From: Liolophura sinensis
Taxonomy: Eukaryota; Mollusca; Polyplacophora; Chitonida; Chitonidae
DNA length: 64,000 nucleotides
Direction: 5' to 3'
NCBI RefSeq assembly: GCF_032854445.1
Contig: NC_088302.1
Coordinates: 39,872,191 to 39,936,190, forward strand
The position numbers and the translations under genes are program-made. Within the stretch, counting starts at the first letter, position 1; the number at the start of each line of letters is the position of its first letter. The notes under the pieces were generated by a model. It searched no databases and was not told the origin of the DNA. It worked only from the letters and a program-made list of their open reading frames with translations. Below are positions 57,061-64,000 of this stretch, one piece after another.

Positions 57061-60000
57061 ACACCAACCCCTCGGTCAAGGAGCCCTCAGTAGAGCTTTG
57101 AGAGTCACGGAAAGCTTTGAAAAAAATGATATTTGTCATTTAAAATCTCTGTCATGTGTCTTATTATACGGACTTGGACGTTTTCCTTAAATTCAATCAT
57201 ACAAGAAACCAGTTTCTTCTAACTGCAGTAAAATAGCAAGGTGTGATTCCTTTCCAGTCTGTAATAGGTCATGATACAAAATACGTATGGTAAAGTTCAG
57301 ACATTTCTCTGAACGTTTTGCTTGGATGTTCCAAATTGTGGCTGTCCATCGACAGAAGGAGAATGTCTATTTTATTGATGCCCCATATTCCGGGAACCTG
57401 TCAGAGCAGGCCACATCATCCTTCGTACCCAAGTCCATGTCATTAGTTCAAAGTAACCATCCGGATAGCCAGCATACTAATTGTGCATCCGACAAGGCTA
57501 CCACTAACTGAAACACCGGGCTGCCAGTATCAGTGTTTCTACTACAGTCGTATAAGTGCTCTGGGTGTTTTAAGGGAACAGTAAATAGCCGGGTAATAAT
57601 CCATAAACTGTGCCTGCACAAATCTTAGAAGGTTTATAAAATCTATTTGGACGGGGGAAAATAGCCTCTGGTAATCAGCCCTGTTGGATGGAAACAGTAT
57701 CAGGGCTTAGAGAGCGAGAACACCACGTCAACCAATAGCACAGCCGGAGTTAAACGACTGTATTCAAGAATATAACAAAGAGGTCTCAGTATTATAGCCT
57801 TCCATAATCAAGTTAAGTAAACACTTCAGAATGATTGGCCCCATGACAACATGGTTTACATGCAATGAGGATGTCATTCACCAAAAAGGTGTCACAGTGG
57901 ATACTATGAAAAAACGGTAAATATCCATAGGTACAATAACTGAGATGTGGATTCATGGTGACAAATATAGAAAACGTAAGATACTTACATCGATCTATTT
58001 GCTCATGGAGCCCTTTTTACTGTATTCTATCATTGTTTGGTACTTCAAATGTTCCATGGTTGAACCTGTAACATTACTCCGCACTGGTTTGAGTAAACAG
58101 GCTTCTGAAAACAGGTTTTTACTAGCATTGCCTATCAGTGCCTCAAGTACAATAAATCCATCGTAAGCTGAATGTTTTACCACTTTGTACAAGGCGAACT
58201 GCACCTAATGCATTTGCTTACATAAATAAGACTACAACTGATATTCATCAATGTTTGCTCTCACAGGCAGAGAACAGTGACTCGAGAGTGGAATGACCTT
58301 TTACTAACAATTTAAAAAACATTGATACTAATCTAGTCTCGAGCAGTCATATCCAACTATGTACAAGTTAATCGTACACATGATGTCAGTTGGCTCCTTC
58401 AAGTACATAACAATGCGCCAAAAGTGATCCGAGTGGATCCGCCCACATGACTGGACTCATTATCACATTGCGTGGGCCCACCGTGAGAGCCCTACAAGAA
58501 CGGCCTTTTGTGCATACAGTTTAAGCAAATAGTACCGATGCTTCATGTACCCAACCAGGTCCCAAAGATTTCAATAGCTTAGAAATACTAGAAAAATGTA
58601 CAAACAGTTTTTAATTGTGTGTATGTATATTTTCAAATACCTGAAATAGATGAAACAGATCCGAAAAAAGAAAGGAAAATATCCGGTCAGTACAAAATGT
58701 ACTTTACACAGTATAAAAGGGTCAAACTATAGCAACGTATGAAATAATAGTTAAACAACGTCAACGATGATACTGCTAGTACAAGTACAGTACATATGCA
58801 AAGTAACTCAAAAAATTTTGACGATCTCAATATTTCGACTATAATTATGCCATTCTGAGAAGGCTTATTTATTATACTAACTGTCCAGTGGACCAGCTAG
58901 AAAGCAGAAGTATCTGGTTACACATCGTATATGATAAGGGGATTATTATCACTTCTCTTAATTGCGTCCTTTTTGCCTCTACGGGCTAAAATCTCGATCA
59001 GTGTCTAACAAATGAGGCAGGAGGTGCGTGTCCCGCCGTTTGTTTTACAACATAACATTTTGTCCAGCTTGGAGGGAGATAACTGGCAAACCAACCCAAA
59101 GGTTTTCGAAATACTAGTGCCACGATTAGTCTTTAAAATAGTTCCTCGCACCTTTCTTCGACATATTGAATATACTGCAAGAGGCGTAATGTGGTGAGTA
59201 TACAGTGGAATCACTCTTCAAAGAAACTGATATGTAATCATAAACAGACCTAAATTAAGAGTATTCATGATAAAGCATATCCGACTGGAGGTTTACGAAA
59301 TGACAAAAATGGGGTGACATTGTATGTAAAGTAAAACATATGACAAGAGTGGCAATCTTTTTTGTTTAGCAAAAGGGATTATCATTTTCATACACAGATG
59401 TCTGCTGTTCTCAAATGGAAAGCACCGGTTTAAACTCTTTGACAATGGGGTCCTGCAGAATTGTGTCAACCTCGTCAACGAGTCTGTGTTGATTAGCATA
59501 TTGTACTTCATAGCTCGACATTTCATACCCTATCTTTATCTCTAGAGCATTAGCTTCGACAAATTAAACGTTTCCAGGCAAATGTTTATCTGTAGATGTT
59601 ATAAAGACTTCCTTACCATTTTTTTACAAGGAAGTTTTTCCAAGAAGCCATATTTCTGCTGTAAACGTACAAATTATCCAGGAAATTTTAAAGGTTTCTT
59701 GTTTTTCTGCTTTGAAATGGTCCTTATCCTGAAAGGTGAAATAGAGTTCATTTCTTTAGCCTTCTTGTCACAGGAGGCTGATAATTAACCTGTATTTTTT
59801 GCAACCAAGCAGGGAAAAGGAAAACGATTTTTAAGTATGTCTGCTATCCTAGCTGAGCACCGTGTTACACGTAATGTCAATCAAGATGGTCGTATCAAAC
59901 ACTACGATTTTTCTTTTTTATCAAACGATGATGGACAAGCCACTAAAGATGACCAAATAAATGTATTTATGCCAGACACGTTTGATAAGAAGTAAGAAGT

Positions 60001-60127
60001 CTAAGTGTCTTAGACTCTGATGTCTGCTCTAGTCCCAGGATTATCTCGGGTAAAGACAATCCCTCTATATACTCTACAGTCATGACTACTCTGCACGTGA
60101 CTAACGGCATCAGTTTGGCGGGCTTTG
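57061..60127. other. No gene seen; short R6 fragment near 57590
   Basis: Three kb with no recognisable coding region or RNA. Only an R6 fragment (57590-57660) and a short palindrome GTCTAAG/CTTAGAC at 59999-60015 stand out. Confidence 0.5.
57590..57660 (-). repeat. Paralogous segment R6, short fragment
   Basis: GTAATAATCCATAAACTGTG, CCTG, ATCTTAGAAGGTTTATAAAA and TCTATTTGGA resemble 44347-44400 (TAAATAATCCACATAAAGTG, CCTG, CTCTTAAAAGGTTTGTGAAA, TCCATTC). Confidence 0.5.
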
Positions 60128-60397
60128 TTTATTTATTTATTTATTTGATTGGTGTTTTACGCCGTACTCAAGAATATTTCACTTATACGACGGCGGCCAG
60201 CATTATGGTGGGTGGAAACTGGGCACAGCCCGGGGGAAACCCACGACCATCCGCAGGTTGCTGGCAGACCTTCCCACTTACGGCCGGAGAGGAAGCCAGC
60301 ATAAGCTGGACTTGAACTCACAGCGACCGCATTGGTGAAAGGCTCCTGGGTCATTACGCTGCGCTAGCGCGCTAACCGACTGAGCCACAGAGGCCCC
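60128..60397 (-). mobile_element. Full-length SINE-A with 12-bp target-site duplication
   Basis: In minus orientation: a GGCCTCTGTGGCTCAGTCGG head (A-box TGGCTCAGTCGG), GAGTTCAAGTCC (B-box), the complete SINE-A body and a (TAAA)n-type tail. TGGCGGGCTTTG occurs immediately before (60116-60127) and after (60398-60409), an exact target-site duplication. Body motifs include TTCTTGAGTACGGCGTAAAA, CGCCGTCGTATAAGTGAAAT and CACCCACCATAATGCTGG. The exact flanking repeats suggest it is younger than the headless fragments. Confidence 0.96.
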
Positions 60398-61116
60398 TGG
60401 CGGGCTTTGAGTGTCTCTCTTATACAACCATTAGTCGTTCATTACCTAATTTTTCAAAGCTAAAAGAACAGAGAGGAAGAAACTCAGAAAAGTACAAAGT
60501 GTAATTTTGTTCTTTCGGTTGAGAATAAGTTTTAAATAAATAAAAAATTGTCAGTTGAGATGTTTAGTCAGTCTGTTTATATATAACACGGAGTAAAACC
60601 TTAATATTATTCTAAATGTTTTAGGAAAGGAAGCCATCCGGCGAGATGTAGACTAGGTTTTTATAAAAAAAAATAGCACAATTGGCAAAGATTAAATCAC
60701 TATTTACGACAGATGTTGCATCTGTAATATGTCATGTGAAACGTATAAAATATATAAACAATAAAGTTTTCCGTTTTCTAAACCTCAGGCGAATGGTTTT
60801 AAGAAGATTCCATTCAAACTCCTTCTTAAACTAACAGTGAATAAATAAATAAATTAACACGCTCAAAATGCTCTGAATTGTTTATTTGGAAGACACAAAA
60901 TTTCCAAAGTGCAAATCTTATTTCAATATTTTTTAAACTCAGGTAACGGGTATCAACAGGTATTTTTAGTGTTTGATTAAAGCTTGTCGTGAGGTGATTT
61001 GCATGTACATTTCATCAGATATAGCTCATATAAAACGGCTTTATCTCAGACAACTAACCATATCCTGATTTCGCTTGCTTCGCACAGTTTTTGAAAGAAG
61101 ATATGTCTAGATACTG
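60398..61116. other. No gene seen
   Basis: No recognisable feature between the SINE-A and the satellite. Confidence 0.5.
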
Positions 61117-63197
61117 ACAAGGTGTAGTGGTTCGTTACGCTGTCACGAGGAGTAGTGGTTCTCTACGCTGTCACAGGGCATAGTGGTTCCCTACACTGCC
61201 ACGAGGTGTAGTGGTTCTCTACCCTGTCACGATGCATAGTGGTTCTCTACGCTGTCACGATGTGTAGTGGCTCCCTACGCTGTCACGGGGCATAGTGGTT
61301 CCCTACTCTGACACGAGGTGTAGTCGTTCTCTACACTGTCACGAGGTGTAGTGGTTCCGTACGCTGTCTGCAGATGTAGTGGTTCCCTACGTTGCCACGA
61401 GGTGTAGTGGTTCCCTATGCTGTCACTAGGTGTAGTTGTTTCCTTCGCTGGCACGAGGTTTAGTGGTCCCCTACGCTGTCACAAGGTGTAGTGGTTACAT
61501 ACAATGTCATGAGATGTAGTGGTTCCCCACGCTGTCCGGAGGTATAGTGGTCCCCTACGCTGTCATGAGGCATAGTGGTTCCCTACGCTGTCACCAGTCA
61601 TAGTGGTTTACTACCCTGTCACGAGGTGTAGTGGTTCCCTACGCTGTGATGAGATGTAGTGGTTTCCTACGCTGTCTTTGAGCATAGTGGTTCCCAACGC
61701 TGTCACGAGGTGTAGTGGTTCCCTTCGTTGTCACGAGGTGTAGTGGTTATCTGTGCTGTCACAAGATGTTGTGACACCCTGTGCTGTCACGAGGTGTAGT
61801 GGTTCCCTACGCTGTCACGAGGTGTAGTGGTTTTATACGGTGTCACCAGGTGTAGCGGTTCCCTCCGCTGTCACGAGGTGTATTGCTTCCGTACGCTGTC
61901 ATGAGGCATAGTGGTTCCTAACGCTGTCACGAGGTGTATTGTCCCTGCGCTGTCACGAGATGTTGTGGTTCCCTACGCTGTCACGAGATTTAGTGGTTCC
62001 CTACGCTGCCACGAGGTGTAGTGGTTCCCTTCGTTGTCACGAGGTGTAGTGGTTATCTGTGCTGTCACAAGATGTTGTGACACCCTGTGCTGTCACGAGG
62101 TGTAGTGGTTCCCTACGCTGTCACGAGGTGTAGTGGTTTTATACGATGTCACCAGGTGTAGCGGTTCCCTCCGCTGTCACGAGGTGTATTGCTTCCGTAC
62201 GCTGTCATGAGGCATAGTGGTTCCTAACGCTGTCACGAGGTGTATTGTCCTTGCGCTGTCACGAGATGTTGTGGTTCCCTACGCTGTCACGAGATTTAGT
62301 GGTTCCCTACGATGTCACGAGGTGTAGTGGTTCCCTTCGTTGTCACGAGGTGTAGTGGTTATCTGTGCTGTCACAGGATGTTGTGACACCCTGTGCTGTC
62401 ACGAGGTGTAGTGGTTCCCTACGCTGTCACGAGGTGTAGTGGTTTTATACGGTGTCACCAGGTGTAGCGGTTCCCTCCGCTGTCACGAGGTGTATTGCTT
62501 CCGTACGCTGTCATGAGGCATAGTGGTTCCTAACGCTGTCACGAGGTGTATTGTCCCTGCGCTGTCACGAGATGTTGTGGTTCCCTACGCTGTCACGAGA
62601 TTTAGTGGTTCCCTACGCTGTCACGAGGTGTAGTGGTTCCCTACGCTGTCACGAGATTTAGTGGTTCCCTACGCTGCCACAAGGTGTAGTGGTTCCCTAC
62701 GCTGTCACGAGATTTAGTGGTTCCCTACGCTGTCACGAGGTGTAGTGGTTCCCTACGCTGTCACGAGATTTAGTGGTTCCCTACGCTGCCACAAGGTGTA
62801 GTGGTTCCCTACGCTGTCACGAGATTTAGTGGTTCCCTACGCTGTCACGAGATGTTGTGGTTCCCTACGCTGCCACAAGGTGTAGTGGTTCCCTACGCTG
62901 TCACGAGATTTAGTGGTTCCCTACGCTGTCACGAGATTTAGTGGTTCCCTACGCTGTCACGAGATGTTGTGGTTCCCTACGCTGTCACGAGATTTAGTGG
63001 TTCCCTACGCTGCCACGAGGTGTATTGTCCCTACGCTTTCACGAGATTTAGTGGTTCCCTACGCTGTCACGAGATTTAGTGGTTTCCTACGCTGTCACGA
63101 GGTGTATTGTCCCTACGCTTTCACGAGATGTTGTGGTTCCCTACGCTGTCACGAGATTTAGTGGTTCCCTACGCTGCCACGAGGTGTAGTGGTTCTC
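61117..63197 (+). repeat. 28-bp satellite, about 74 units, with 306-bp and 56-bp higher-order repeats
   Basis: The basic unit begins GTAGTGGTTCCCTACGCTGT and continues CACGAGGT. The left 600 bases are diverged monomers. From about 61745 to 62640 a block of 11 units repeats with a period of exactly 306 bases; its marker GGTTATCTGTGCTGTCAC is at 61745, 62051 and 62357. It is 11 x 28 minus 2 because one unit is shortened. From about 62580 to the end, mostly two-unit (56-bp) repeats alternate GAGATTTAGTGG with AGGTGTAGTGG. Because 28 is not a multiple of 3, the open frames across it are not coding. Confidence 0.97.
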
Positions 63198-64000
63198 ATA
63201 TGAATGCAACATTGTTGAAGTTTACGTGAATTGCCAATCATCAAATATGGAAATAGGTATGGCAATAATGGTAAAAAAAAAGAAAACTTATTGTAATAAG
63301 GGATCGAATAAAACGCTGTTCGGGTGGGCCATTCATTTTAAATCGGAAGGTTCCTGCTAGCTTCACCACCTCCACTGGCAGAAAATTCAGGGTGAAACTT
63401 GACATATTCAGGAAATGATCGATCTGCAGGAAGATTGCAAGAGATCAAGTTGATTCTCCCGCAGATAGCTGATCGATTCCCGTTTTCCCTTAGGCAGGGA
63501 ATAATGGCACTTTTATTGGAAAAACCGGTTATTATTGCAAGCAGTGAGGTCCATAGATCAAAGTGGTTTAAAAGCCTTGGCCTAAACTTCCCCTCCTCCT
63601 CTGTTCCACTTTTGCGGCAATAAACGACTGATAGAACACCTTGGGCTGTTTATGTTGCCTTACTTGAAAACACCAGTTAAATAAATAAATACATATTTGA
63701 ATCTGAAGTTTTTTGGAGAACACTCTGCTTTCCACCATTATGACCAAAATTAAAATCAATTTAAACTGTTGAGTTAAAAATTGTGCCTCACAGGTGAGGA
63801 AGTTTGTTAGTTTCATGCAAATGGTCAGTGGTTTAATCTGAGCACGTCGGTATTCCATACCAGTAAATTCAAGACGTGAGATATTGCTGAGCGTGACATT
63901 GCAAACGAATTGATAAATCAACTACTTTCAAATCTAAAGGATGTACACTGTATTATATTCAAAATAGTAACGCAATGTTTCACATATTAATTTTTCTATC
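63198..64000. other. No gene seen; weak SINE-A tail at about 63640-63692
   Basis: TTGAAAACACCAGTTAAATA followed by AATAAATACAT near 63664-63692 resembles the SINE-A tail. Nothing else recognisable to the window end. Confidence 0.45.

Noticed and set aside
62913-63161. Repetitive frame VVPYAVTRFSGSLRCHE in the satellite
   Set aside because: The 28-bp unit is not a multiple of three, so the translation merely cycles through the repeat. No sign of a protein.

Overview
This window looks like intergenic or intronic DNA from an animal nuclear genome, most likely a marine lophotrochozoan such as a mollusc. The base composition is AT-rich and there are no operons, ribosome binding sites or long open frames. 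The dominant features are tRNA-headed SINEs, Tc1-type and other terminal-inverted-repeat (TIR) transposons, minisatellites and old dispersed repeats. The mollusc suggestion rests on my memory of similar SINE tails (ending in AATAAATAAATA or CTCACTCACTCA) from mollusc genomes and was not searched. I found no intact host protein-coding gene. The longest frame with a recognisable product is the catalytic half of a Tc1/mariner-type transposase at 38015-38656 (minus).

Layout. 0-9 kb: mostly featureless, then a diverged segmental duplication (5445-6775) with a 32-bp minisatellite in one copy, and a tandem pair of dispersed family R3. 9-20 kb: SINE fragments, a (TA)n tract, family R1, an R5 segment with a conserved reading frame, and several minisatellites. 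20.5-23.9 kb: a full-length SINE-B split by a 3.08-kb element whose two ends are copies of the same small TIR element. 24-37 kb: a SINE inserted inside another SINE with a target-site duplication, plus scattered R1, R3 and R4 pieces. 37.8-42.7 kb: a 1.02-kb Tc1 element with perfect TIRs but no DNA-binding domain, an R7 copy, two SINE-A elements (one with flanking duplications) and a dead Tc1 remnant. 43-58 kb: R6, R1, R7 (with long TIRs flanked by TTAA) and R5 copies. 60-63.2 kb: another SINE-A with flanking duplications, then a 2.1-kb satellite of 28-bp units with a 306-bp higher-order repeat.

Repeat families named here: SINE-A (tRNA head, AATAAATA tail), SINE-B (different head, CTCA tail), SINE-C and SINE-D (related variants), and dispersed families R1, R3, R4, R5, R6 and R7. 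R1, R5 and R6 each keep short reading frames in paired copies. They may be duplicated exons of an unrecognised gene family or pieces of unknown mobile elements.

All comparisons were made by eye within this window. Boundaries of diverged repeats are good to roughly 10-50 bases. Identity levels are impressions, not computed values.
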